From the NCBI GenBank assembly GCA_964467255.1, contig CAYXPR010000007.1, positions 43,141 to 107,140 on the forward strand: DNA of 64,000 bases, written 5' to 3'. A program made the position numbers and the translations under genes. Of this stretch, positions 25,583 to 33,830 are shown in pieces. This DNA comes from CAYXPR01 sp964467255 (lineage in GTDB: Bacteria > Pseudomonadota > Alphaproteobacteria > Rickettsiales > RGZB01). Under the pieces are notes generated by a model that was not told the origin of the DNA, did not search any database, and saw only the letters and a list, made by a program, of their open reading frames with translations. Each line of letters begins with the position of its first letter. Positions within the stretch are counted from its first letter, which is position 1.

Positions 25583-27022
25583 ATGAGAAATAGCTTTTTT
25601 ATTCGCGCTCAGTATAAAAGAGTGATGAAACTATCTACCTTATTCGCTGTATTATTCTTGTTAATGCTCCAGTTTTCAGCCGTTTTGGCCGAAGAAGTCG
25701 TGAACGACATCACGCAGTTAAACCCCATTAGGGTTGAGCGAGTACGCACCCCAATTTCTGTTAAGCAGCTGCAAACCCTCATCGCGAATCACCACGGCCC
25801 CATCTCTGTTGGTGGCGGCCGATACAGTCAGGGTGGGCAAACTGCCTCAGAAAATGGCCTTTTTCTGGATATGCGCGGATTAAACCGAGTTCTTAACCTC
25901 GATGTTAAGAAACGGCTTATTACCGTTGAGGCGGGCGCAACGTGGCGAAAAATACAGGAAACAATCGACCCGCACGACCTCTCAATAAAAATTATGCAAA
26001 GCTATTCCAACTTTACCGTAGGCGGCTCGCTCAGCGTGAATGTCCATGGCCGCTACGTTGGCGAAGGGCCTCTTATCCGTTCGGTAGAATCCATAAAAAT
26101 CATTCTGGCCGATGGTTCCATCAAAGAAGCCAGTCGCACTCAAAACTCAGATTTATTTTTTGCGGCGATCGGCGGATATGGCGGGATTGGTGTCATTACG
26201 GAAGCCACACTAAAACTGACTGAAAATATGCCTGTAGAACGCACCGTAAAGAAAATGGATACCGCCGAATATAAAGATTATTTCTTTAAGCATATCAGAA
26301 AATCAAAGTCTGCCATCTTCCACAATGCCAACTTATACCCACCGGATTACTCACAACTTTCCACAACAACATGGAGCACAACTGATAAACCCGTGACTGT
26401 TTCTGAACGCCTAGCACAGCAAGAAGAGCTCTCGTGGGCAGGAAAAAATGTTTTAAAACTCATGTCAACGCTGCCGCCCGGCAGCAGGCTGCGTGAATAT
26501 ATTTATGACCCTTACGCCACATATACGACAAAAATCGTATGGCGAAATTATGAAGCCAGCCATGACGTGAGAGGGCTTGAGCCTACATCGCGCAAAAAAT
26601 CCACCTATGTGCTTCAGGAATATTTTATACCCGTCGCAACGTTTGATGCGTTTGTGCCAAAACTGGCAGCAATCCTTAAAAATCATAAGGTGCGCGTCAT
26701 TAATCTTTCCGTGCGTCACGCTCTGCCTGACAAAGAATCGCTGCTCTCATGGGCGCCGACCGAGGTTTTTGCCTTCGTGCTGTATTATGAACAAGGAGTA
26801 ACGGATGGCGACAAAAAGAAGGTGTATGACTGGACAAGCGAATTGATTGACGCCGCCCTAAAGGAAGGTGGCAGGTATTATTTGCCCTATCAGATTATCG
26901 CAACAAAGAAACAATTTTTGAAAGCATATCCGCGCGCACCGGAATATTTCGCTATAAAAAAGCGCGTCGACCCGACCTATAAATTCCGGAACAAATTGTG
27001 GGATCGCTACTACAGCGAATAA
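25583..27022 (+). CDS. Exported FAD-binding oxidoreductase (VAO/PCMH family)
   Basis: The product of 479 residues has an FAD-binding PCMH domain (about 50-225), with PISVGGGRYSQGG, VEAGATWRKIQE and GGSLSVNVHGR, and a C-terminal aldonolactone oxidase-like region (to FRNKLWDRYY). In covalent flavoenzymes of this family the GGGHS histidine binds FAD; here it is Arg, so the cofactor is likely non-covalent. A Sec-type signal sequence (MKLSTLFAVLFLLMLQFS...) lies about 15 residues in. I chose the ATG at 25583 because AAAGGAGA is 9 bases upstream. Substrate is unknown; sugar lactones or alditols are possible. Confidence 0.75.
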   Translation: MRNSFFIRAQYKRVMKLSTLFAVLFLLMLQFSAVLAEEVVNDITQLNPIRVERVRTPISVKQLQTLIANHHGPISVGGGRYSQGGQTASENGLFLDMRGLNRVLNLDVKKRLITVEAGATWRKIQETIDPHDLSIKIMQSYSNFTVGGSLSVNVHGRYVGEGPLIRSVESIKIILADGSIKEASRTQNSDLFFAAIGGYGGIGVITEATLKLTENMPVERTVKKMDTAEYKDYFFKHIRKSKSAIFHNANLYPPDYSQLSTTTWSTTDKPVTVSERLAQQEELSWAGKNVLKLMSTLPPGSRLREYIYDPYATYTTKIVWRNYEASHDVRGLEPTSRKKSTYVLQEYFIPVATFDAFVPKLAAILKNHKVRVINLSVRHALPDKESLLSWAPTEVFAFVLYYEQGVTDGDKKKVYDWTSELIDAALKEGGRYYLPYQIIATKKQFLKAYPRAPEYFAIKKRVDPTYKFRNKLWDRYYSE

Positions 27023-27023
27023 A

Positions 27024-27099
27024 TGGCGCACCCGTGAGGACTCGAACCTCAAACCTTCTGATCCGTAGTCAGATGCTCTATCCATTGAGCTACGGGTGC
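27024..27099 (-). tRNA. tRNA-Arg(ACG)
   Basis: On the minus strand a complete 76-base cloverleaf runs from GCACCCG to CGGGTGCG plus an encoded CCA. The acceptor stem pairs fully, the D-arm holds AGCTCAATGGATAGAGC, and the anticodon stem TCTGA/TCAGA encloses the loop CTACGGA with anticodon ACG. Bacterial A34 is normally edited to inosine so that this tRNA reads CGU, CGC and CGA. It sits between the convergent FAD oxidoreductase gene and recR. Confidence 0.97.
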
Positions 27100-27170
27100 G
27101 TATGAAAAGGAGGCATTTTCCTATAGGAAAAACAACCCCCTGTCCAGAGAATTGTGGAAACGCAAAAAAG

Positions 27171-27758
27171 CTAGACGGTCTGCCGCAGTTCAAGGGCCGC
27201 AGAAAGCGTGCCTTCGTCCATATAATCGAGCTCGCCGCCAATTGGCAGGCCGTGCGCCAGCCGCGAGATTTTTATGCCGGAATCCTTCAGGCGGTGGCTG
27301 ATGTAATGGGCCGTCGTCTGCCCGTCCACCGTGGCATTGGTGGCAATAATGACTTCTTTTACATCGGGCGCAACTGCGCGGCTGATAAGGCTGGGGATGC
27401 CCAAGTCTTCTGGCCCCACACCGTCGAGCGCGGAAAGTGTGCCGCCCAGCACGTGGTACACGCCTTTAAAAATGCCGCTACGCTCGAAGGCCCATAGGTC
27501 TGCCACCTCTTCTACCACGCACAGCGCGCTACGGTCCCGCGTGGTGTCTTCACAAATGGCGCAAGGTGAGGTCGTATCCAGATTGCCGCACACTGTGCAG
27601 GTGCGGATGGTGGCCGCCGTGCGCTCCATCAGCCCCGTCATCGGCTGCATGATGGATTCCTTATGCTTCAGCAAATGTAGCACAGCACGGCGCGCTGAGC
27701 GTGGGCCCATGCCTGGTAAACGGGAGAAAATTTTTATGAGGCTTTCGATGTCGCTCAT
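27171..27758 (-). CDS. recR: Recombination mediator protein RecR
   Basis: The 195-residue protein has the helix-hairpin-helix motif LPGMGPRSARRAVLHLL, a four-Cys zinc site (CTVCGNLDTTSPCAIC) and a Toprim domain with ALCVVEEVADLWAFERSG and ATNATVDGQTTAHYI. RecR acts with RecO and RecF to load RecA at gaps. I use the ATG at 27758. The order dnaX-ybaB-recR on one strand is the classical bacterial arrangement. Confidence 0.96.
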   Translation of the reverse strand: MSDIESLIKIFSRLPGMGPRSARRAVLHLLKHKESIMQPMTGLMERTAATIRTCTVCGNLDTTSPCAICEDTTRDRSALCVVEEVADLWAFERSGIFKGVYHVLGGTLSALDGVGPEDLGIPSLISRAVAPDVKEVIIATNATVDGQTTAHYISHRLKDSGIKISRLAHGLPIGGELDYMDEGTLSAALELRQTV

Positions 27759-27767
27759 GCGGTGCAA

Positions 27768-28082
27768 TTAGAACGGCAGCTTAAAGCCCGGAGGCAGGCC
27801 GCCCGTGATAGCAGACATTTCATTCTGCATGTTTTCGTCAGATTTGCGCTTGGCGTCGTTATACGCCGCAATCACCATGTCTTCCAGCGTTTCAATGTCA
27901 GATGGGTCGACCACCTTCGCATCAATCTTAAGGCTTTTGGCTTCGCCTTTACCGTTCATCACGAAGCGCACCAAACCACCGCCAGCGCTACCCTCGACTT
28001 CGGTCTGGCCCGCTTTTTCCTGAATTTCGGCAATTTTCTTTTGCATGGCCTGAGCCTGCTTCATCATTTGCTGTATGTTCAT
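27768..28082 (-). CDS. YbaB/EbfC family nucleoid-associated protein
   Basis: This 104-residue protein begins MNIQQMMKQAQAMQKKIAEIQ, a typical YbaB N-terminal helix, followed by EVEGSAGGGLVRFVMNGKGE and a C-terminal helix ending GLPPGFKLPF. The family forms tweezer-like dimers that bind DNA and is encoded between dnaX and recR in most bacteria. The spacing is 9 bases to recR and 12 to dnaX, so the three genes form one operon. Confidence 0.94.
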   Translation of the reverse strand: MNIQQMMKQAQAMQKKIAEIQEKAGQTEVEGSAGGGLVRFVMNGKGEAKSLKIDAKVVDPSDIETLEDMVIAAYNDAKRKSDENMQNEMSAITGGLPPGFKLPF

Positions 28083-28094
28083 ACTACGTCTCCG

Positions 28095-29822
28095 TTATTC
28101 CTGTGATGCTGCAGGCGATTGTTCATCGGCCAGTTCAGCAGAAGAAGTTTCCGGCGCGGCCACTTCTTCGATTTTTAATATCGTTGCGCCGGGGAATGCA
28201 CCCAGCACCGCTTTTACATCAGCATGCTCTGCCGCCTGCGCCTTACGCTTATCTAATACTTCCTGCTTTTCTTCAACCAGCGTTTTTTTACCCTGCTCAT
28301 GCGAGAGGATAATCAGCCAGCGTTCGCCCGTCCAGCGGCGCAGATACTCAGCAGCTTTATTCGGCAAATCCTTCGGCGCAGCGGCAGAAAGGTGAATCTC
28401 CACCTTCGGTGGTTTGAAATCCACCAGATGCACATCGTTCTGCAAATAGTTGTAAAGGAAGTGCTCGCCCTGATCGCGGAACAGCTCTACCAGCGCCTTG
28501 AAGCTGGTTGGGTTCGGGATCTGCTTTACCGGAATGGGCGCGGGCGGCACGGCTAACACCGGAGATGGCTGCTGCTCAACCGCTACGGGCTCTACCACAC
28601 GCACTGGTGCTTTGCTTTCAAACAAAGACGGCGCTGCATTTTCATTTTCATTTTTATTTTTTTCAATGTCGCGAATCAAATCACCCGGCGGCGGCACATC
28701 GGCCACATAGGCAAGGCGCGCGATGACCATTTCAGCCGCCATCAGCGTATTATTCGCCAGCTGTGCCTCAGACACGCCTTTTAGCAGCATCTGCCAGCAG
28801 CGTGCAAGGTATGGGAAGCCGAGTTTTTCAGAAAGTGCTTTCGCGCTGTGGCGTTCGCCTTCTGGAATATGCGGGGCTTTGGAAAGCTCCGGCAGAATTT
28901 TCACCTGCGTGATGAAATGCGTGATTTCCAGCATGTCCTGCAGCACTACCAGCGGGTCAGCACCGGACTGATAAAGCGACTGCAGCGAAAGAATTGCTTC
29001 ACGCACATTGCCGGAAACAAGTTGCTCAAACAGCGTGTAAACCTGCTCGCGGCTCACAAGGCCGAGCATTTTCTGCACTTCGGCAAGCGACACTTTTCCT
29101 GCTTCTTCGCTGTGGGCAATGGCTTGGTCAAACAGCGAGAGGGAGTCTCTCACCGAGCCTTGCGCGGCGGCGGCAATGTGGAACAGCGCATCGTCATCCA
29201 CCTTCACGGACTCTTTCACCGCGATGGATTTCAAATGCTGCACCAACTGTTCTAATTCTACGCGCGGCAGGTCAAACCGCTGGCAGCGGGAAAGAATCGT
29301 AACCGGAATTTTGCGCACCTCAGTGGTGGCGAACACAAACACCACATGCGGCGGTGGCTCTTCAAGCGTTTTTAAAAGCGCATTGAACGCTGCCTTTGAA
29401 AGCATGTGCACTTCGTCGATAATATAGACTTTATAGCGGGCGGAAGACGGAGCATAACGCACCGTATCGATGATTTCGCGGATGTCACCCACACCGGTGC
29501 GGCTGGCGGCATCCATCTCGAGCACGTCCACGTGGCGGCTTTCGGTGATGGCAACACACTGATCGCACACACCGCAGGGGTCTGCCGTCATGCTTCCTTT
29601 GCCGTCCGCGCCTACGCAATTTAATGCCTTGGCGATAATGCGCGCCGTGGTGGTTTTACCCACCCCGCGTATGCCCGTTAGCACGAAGGCATGGGCGATG
29701 CGGTTGGTGTTGATGGCATTGGTGAGCGTACGCACCAATACATCCTGCCCAATCAGCTCACTAAACGTGGCAGGGCGATATTTGCGGGCAAGAACGCGGT
29801 ATGTACTTTTTGTATCTGACAT
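28095..29822 (-). CDS. dnaX: DNA polymerase III subunit gamma/tau
   Basis: The 575-residue clamp-loader ATPase has the Walker A motif GIRGVGKTT (about 51-59), a zinc site of Cys residues in GVCDQC, the DExx motif IIDEVHMLSKAAFN and the sensor FATTEVRKIPVTILSRCQ. The C-terminal third (about 390-575) is the tau part, with a Pro-rich linker and a domain that contacts DnaB and the polymerase. I see no obvious programmed frameshift site by eye. It is first in the dnaX-ybaB-recR operon. Confidence 0.96.
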   Translation of the reverse strand: MSDTKSTYRVLARKYRPATFSELIGQDVLVRTLTNAINTNRIAHAFVLTGIRGVGKTTTARIIAKALNCVGADGKGSMTADPCGVCDQCVAITESRHVDVLEMDAASRTGVGDIREIIDTVRYAPSSARYKVYIIDEVHMLSKAAFNALLKTLEEPPPHVVFVFATTEVRKIPVTILSRCQRFDLPRVELEQLVQHLKSIAVKESVKVDDDALFHIAAAAQGSVRDSLSLFDQAIAHSEEAGKVSLAEVQKMLGLVSREQVYTLFEQLVSGNVREAILSLQSLYQSGADPLVVLQDMLEITHFITQVKILPELSKAPHIPEGERHSAKALSEKLGFPYLARCWQMLLKGVSEAQLANNTLMAAEMVIARLAYVADVPPPGDLIRDIEKNKNENENAAPSLFESKAPVRVVEPVAVEQQPSPVLAVPPAPIPVKQIPNPTSFKALVELFRDQGEHFLYNYLQNDVHLVDFKPPKVEIHLSAAAPKDLPNKAAEYLRRWTGERWLIILSHEQGKKTLVEEKQEVLDKRKAQAAEHADVKAVLGAFPGATILKIEEVAAPETSSAELADEQSPAASQE

Positions 29823-29993
29823 TTCTATTTTAAAACAATATGTTATTTAAAATTATTAATATAATAGATTACATTGGTTTTTGTTTAAAAACCGCCGCAG
29901 ATTTCGCACTATAAAACGAATAAGCCGCGCGCACAAGAGCGGCGTCAAAAACGAGCCTATTTTTTTGTAAAGGTGGGGGAGAGTTTAAGAAGG

Positions 29994-30090
29994 TAGGAGA
30001 CTGGACAACGACCCAGCAAAATTTCGTTACGGCTGCTTGCTTTCGCACCTGACCGGGTTGGCGAAAACGCTACCCGCCGCCAGTCTCCCG
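29994..30090 (-). ncRNA. ffs: Signal recognition particle RNA (4.5S type)
   Basis: On the minus strand the segment contains GGTCAGGTGCGAAAGCAAGC followed by AGCC, which matches the conserved apical region of bacterial SRP RNA. The ends pair as GGGAGACTG with CAGTCTCCT, giving the long hairpin of the small bacterial type, about 97 bases. It binds Ffh and targets nascent inner-membrane proteins. A weak promoter (TTGCTA, 16 bases, TATGTA) can be placed just upstream on the same strand. The ends are approximate. Confidence 0.87.
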
Positions 30091-30250
30091 CCACATACAT
30101 AGCAAAGAACCTCCGATTAGCAAGCCATAAAAGCAGTTGGACTGGCGCGTCTACCGCCCTTATTCGCATAAAAATCTTCAAATTTGGGCTTTATTCTCGA
30201 CGCCTTCGCCGCTAAAATGACTGCGATTTTCACCACAGCAAGGTATGCAC

Positions 30251-32515
30251 ATGTTAAACGGGCGCGTTGCCTCGTTTTTGAAGTATCGGTTTATTGAGAT
30301 TCTGGGGCTTTTTTTTATCGCACTCGGCATCTTCCTTGGCGTCGCCTTTTTTAGCTATAACCCGCAAGACCCTTCTTTTAACTACGCCACGAACGCCCCT
30401 TCGGCTAACTGGGCCGGGGCAGCAGGCGCTTATGTGGCTGAGCCTGTCATTGAATTTATTGGCCTCGGCGCCTTTGTACTGGTGCTGATACCCATCGCAT
30501 GGGGCATCCGCCTCGCCTTCCGCAAGGAAGTGCTCAAAACATGGTTCCGCATTACCATGCTAGTATTCTGCCTGCCTGCCGTGGCGGGGCTTTTTGCACT
30601 GGTGGACAACATCATCAGCGTACCGGAAACATGGCCCGCCCGCAGCTTCGGCGGCTATATCGGCTATTTTACCTATAAGCAGTTAATTGGTGTGCTTACA
30701 CCTGTTGGCTATACCTTCACACTGTTTGTAATCGCAAGCTTTTCGCTGTTCTTTGCGATGGGCGTGGCGCTTTCCATGTGGCTAACCCTTGTGGTATTCG
30801 CCAGCAAAGGGCTGGCTGCATTCGTTGGTTTCTTGTTCTGGCCCGTGCGTTATTACCTGCTTGGCCGCAAAGACATGGAAGAAGAAGCTGAGAAACTCGG
30901 CGTGAGCCTTGCACCAAAGAAAAAGCAAAAAGTTGAGAAGATACAGAAGAAGATTGTCGAGATTAATAAGAAGTCGTCTGAAAAAGAAGGTAAGCGCAGG
31001 CAGTCGCAAATCGCGATGGACCTCAAGAGCAAAGATGAGTTTCAATTGCCTTCCGTTGCGCTGCTAAAACTCCCCGCCGCAAAAGACCGCAAGGAAAATG
31101 TAAACGAAGCCTCGCTGCAGAACAATGCACAGCTGCTGGAAAAAGTGCTCGAGGATTTCGGCATCAAAGGCAAAATCACCCGCGTGCGCCCTGGCCCCGT
31201 GGTCACGCTTTATGAATTGGAGCCCGCACCGGGCATAAAATCCTCCCGCATTATTGCACTGGCGGATGACATTGCCCGTTCGATGAGCGCGGTTTCCACC
31301 CGTATCGCGGTGATTGCCGGTCAGAACGCGATTGGCATTGAGTTGCCGAATGAAACCCGCCAGACCGTGCTGCTACGCGAACTGATTGAAATGGATGAAT
31401 ACCGCGACAACAAGCACAGCCTGCCGCTGGTGCTGGGTAAAGATATTAGTGGTGACAGTGTGATTGCCGACCTCGCCAAAATGCCGCACTTGCTGGTGGC
31501 GGGAACAACGGGCTCCGGCAAATCGGTGGCCATCAACACCATGATTTTGTCGCTGCTGTATAAATACACGCCCGCTGAATGCAAATTCATCATGATTGAC
31601 CCGAAAATGCTGGAACTTTCTATGTATGAGGGCATTCCGCACTTGCTCTCGCCCGTGGTGACCGAGCCAGGCAAAGCCGTGGTGGCGCTGAAATGGACTG
31701 TGCGCGAAATGGAAAACCGCTACCGCCTGATGTCCACCCTTGGGGTGCGCAACGTGGCAAGCTACAACCAGCGTATCGCCGAAGCGAAAAAGAACCGCGA
31801 AAAACTCACGCGCACCGTGCAGACGGGTTTTGACCCTGATACCGGCAAACCGATTATGGAGCAAGTGCCGCTCGACATCACGCCCCTACCCTTCATCGTG
31901 GTCGTGGTCGATGAAATGGCTGACCTGATGCTAACGGCGGGTAAGGATATTGAAGGTTCAATCCAGCGCCTTGCGCAGATGGCGCGCGCGGCAGGCATTC
32001 ATATTATTATGGCCACACAACGCCCGTCGGTGGACGTTATCACCGGTGTGATTAAAGCCAACTTCCCTACGCGCATCAGCTTCCAGGTAAGCTCGCGCAT
32101 CGACAGCCGCACCATTTTGGGCGATCAAGGTGCCGAGCAGCTCCTCGGTATGGGCGACATGCTCTATATGATGGGCGGTGGGCGCATCGTGCGCGTGCAC
32201 GGCCCATTCGTGGATGAGAAGGAAGTAGAAAAAGTCGTGGCCTTCCTGAAGAAACAAGGCAGCCCGCAATATGTAGAAGATGTGACGAAGGAAGAAGAAG
32301 AAATGCTGCTGCCCGGTTTTGAAGGTGGCGAGAGTGATGACTTATATCAACGCGCGGTTTCCATCGTGCGGCAGGAAGGTAAGGCCTCAACCAGCTTCAT
32401 CCAGCGCATGTTAAAAATTGGTTATAATCGCGCGGCAGACATTATGGACCGCATGGAAAAAGAAGGCATCGTGAGCGCCGCAAACCATGTGGGTAAACGC
32501 GAAGTATTGCTGTAG
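30251..32515 (+). CDS. ftsK: DNA translocase FtsK
   Basis: The 754-residue protein has four N-terminal membrane helices (within about 10-190), a short Lys-rich linker (about 215-260), the alpha/beta motor with Walker A GTTGSGKSV and the Walker B-like VVVDEMADLM, and a C-terminal gamma winged-helix domain (about 690-754, GKASTSFIQRMLKIGYNRAA) that reads KOPS-type sites. It pumps chromosome ends during division and activates XerCD. I chose the ATG at 30251 because AAGG lies 7 bases before it; the ATG at 30245 is too close. It is followed by lolA. Confidence 0.95.
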   Translation: MLNGRVASFLKYRFIEILGLFFIALGIFLGVAFFSYNPQDPSFNYATNAPSANWAGAAGAYVAEPVIEFIGLGAFVLVLIPIAWGIRLAFRKEVLKTWFRITMLVFCLPAVAGLFALVDNIISVPETWPARSFGGYIGYFTYKQLIGVLTPVGYTFTLFVIASFSLFFAMGVALSMWLTLVVFASKGLAAFVGFLFWPVRYYLLGRKDMEEEAEKLGVSLAPKKKQKVEKIQKKIVEINKKSSEKEGKRRQSQIAMDLKSKDEFQLPSVALLKLPAAKDRKENVNEASLQNNAQLLEKVLEDFGIKGKITRVRPGPVVTLYELEPAPGIKSSRIIALADDIARSMSAVSTRIAVIAGQNAIGIELPNETRQTVLLRELIEMDEYRDNKHSLPLVLGKDISGDSVIADLAKMPHLLVAGTTGSGKSVAINTMILSLLYKYTPAECKFIMIDPKMLELSMYEGIPHLLSPVVTEPGKAVVALKWTVREMENRYRLMSTLGVRNVASYNQRIAEAKKNREKLTRTVQTGFDPDTGKPIMEQVPLDITPLPFIVVVVDEMADLMLTAGKDIEGSIQRLAQMARAAGIHIIMATQRPSVDVITGVIKANFPTRISFQVSSRIDSRTILGDQGAEQLLGMGDMLYMMGGGRIVRVHGPFVDEKEVEKVVAFLKKQGSPQYVEDVTKEEEEMLLPGFEGGESDDLYQRAVSIVRQEGKASTSFIQRMLKIGYNRAADIMDRMEKEGIVSAANHVGKREVLL

Positions 32516-32543
32516 AGCCCAGAAACATTGTATTAGGAATTAC

Positions 32544-33338
32544 ATGAAACATTCTATCGCCGCCCTAGTGACAGCACTTTTCCTCGCAAGCCCGCTCGCC
32601 GCATCTGCGCAGAGCCCCTTGCCTGCAGATGGCGTGCTGGCACAACCCGCTGAATTCGTCCCGACAAAAGAACAGAAGAAAGCCATTGCTCAGGCTGAAA
32701 CGTTCCTGAACAGCATCAAAACCATGAAAGCAAACTTTCAGCAGGTGATGCCCATGCAGGGCACTATGCCAGGCGGTACGGTGAGCGAAGGCGTTGTGTA
32801 TTTAAAACGCCCCGGCCAAATGAAATGGGTGTACACCATGCCTTCGGCTGTGGAAATTTTTCTCGAAAAAAACCGCGTGATTTATTACGACAAAGAGCTT
32901 GACCAAGTCACTTATGCCCCGCTGGAACATATGCTTGCCAGCCTGATAGCGCAAGACAACATCAGCTTCACGGAAGGCAATATTAAGGTCATCGGCGTGA
33001 AAAAAGACGATATGGGCATCCGCATCACGCTGGAACAAAGAATTCCAGTGCCAAAAGCAACGGATGCAGAAGGCATCGCCTCATCAAACGACGGTGCCGA
33101 AACTGCGGAAGCGATTTTGGAGGAAGAGAAAGCGGAAATTGCCGCATCCCCTCAGCAAATTGCGATGACGTTCTTAAAACCAGAAGGAGACATGTTCCTT
33201 TACAGCATGGATATATTGGACGAAGGCGGACGCACCACACGTATTGAATTTTCCGATGTGGCCTATGATGCCCCACTGGATGACGCCGTATTTGAATTTA
33301 AAAACCCACGGCTCTTTAACCCCAAAAAGAGGAATTAG
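32544..33338 (+). CDS. lolA: Outer-membrane lipoprotein carrier protein LolA
   Basis: The 264-residue product has a signal peptide (1-23) and a LolA domain that begins after about residue 45 with FLNSIKTMKANFQQVMP and contains GVVYLKRPGQMKWVYTMP and KNRVIYYDKELDQVTYAPLE. LolA shuttles lipoproteins from LolCDE to the outer membrane. An acidic insertion of about 25 residues (TDAEGIASSNDGAETAEAI) lengthens the protein. The ATG at 32544 has an AGGA site. The lolA gene after ftsK is a common proteobacterial order. Confidence 0.9.
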   Translation: MKHSIAALVTALFLASPLAASAQSPLPADGVLAQPAEFVPTKEQKKAIAQAETFLNSIKTMKANFQQVMPMQGTMPGGTVSEGVVYLKRPGQMKWVYTMPSAVEIFLEKNRVIYYDKELDQVTYAPLEHMLASLIAQDNISFTEGNIKVIGVKKDDMGIRITLEQRIPVPKATDAEGIASSNDGAETAEAILEEEKAEIAASPQQIAMTFLKPEGDMFLYSMDILDEGGRTTRIEFSDVAYDAPLDDAVFEFKNPRLFNPKKRN

Positions 33339-33342
33339 ACTT

Positions 33343-33828
33343 ATGCCAAGTTTTGACATCGTTTCAAAAACAGATATGCAGGAAATTGATAACGCGGTGA
33401 ACACGGCGCGCCGTGAAATGGAAAATCGCTACGATTTTAAAGGCAGCAAATGTACGATTGAGCGCAAAGAAGAGGAAATCACCATCTTTGCTGACGACGA
33501 TTATAAAATGAAGGCCATTCAGGATATTTTAAAAACGCACATCACGCGCCGTAAAATTGATGTGAAAGCGCTGGAGTTCAAAGAGCCAGAGAAAGCATCC
33601 GGCAACGCGCTGCGCCAGTTAGTAAAAGTAAAGCAAGGCATTGAGCAGGAAGTTGCCAAGAAAATTGTGAAGGCCATTAAAGACAGCAAAATGAAGGTAC
33701 AGGCATCCATCCAAGGTGACCAACTGCGCGTTTCAGGCCCTAAGAGGGATACGCTGCAAGAAGCGATTCAGTTCGTGCGTGGTATGGACGTAGAAGTGCC
33801 GCTGCAGTTCGACAACTTCAGGGATTAA
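33343..33828 (+). CDS. YajQ family nucleotide-binding protein
   Basis: The 161-residue protein starts MPSFDIVSKTDMQEIDNAV and has the family motifs ENRYDFKG, the two ferredoxin-like halves and QFVRGMDVEVPLQFDNFRD at the end. YajQ proteins bind nucleotides; a homologue in Xanthomonas binds cyclic di-GMP. I use the ATG at 33343, with AGAGGA 9 bases upstream, not an in-frame start at 33244 inside lolA. The gene starts 4 bases after the lolA stop. Confidence 0.93.
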   Translation: MPSFDIVSKTDMQEIDNAVNTARREMENRYDFKGSKCTIERKEEEITIFADDDYKMKAIQDILKTHITRRKIDVKALEFKEPEKASGNALRQLVKVKQGIEQEVAKKIVKAIKDSKMKVQASIQGDQLRVSGPKRDTLQEAIQFVRGMDVEVPLQFDNFRD

Positions 33829-33830
33829 GA

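Noticed and set aside
29957..30181. A minus-strand frame of 74 codons upstream of ftsK
   Set aside because: It overlaps the SRP RNA, whose conserved core and paired ends explain the sequence.
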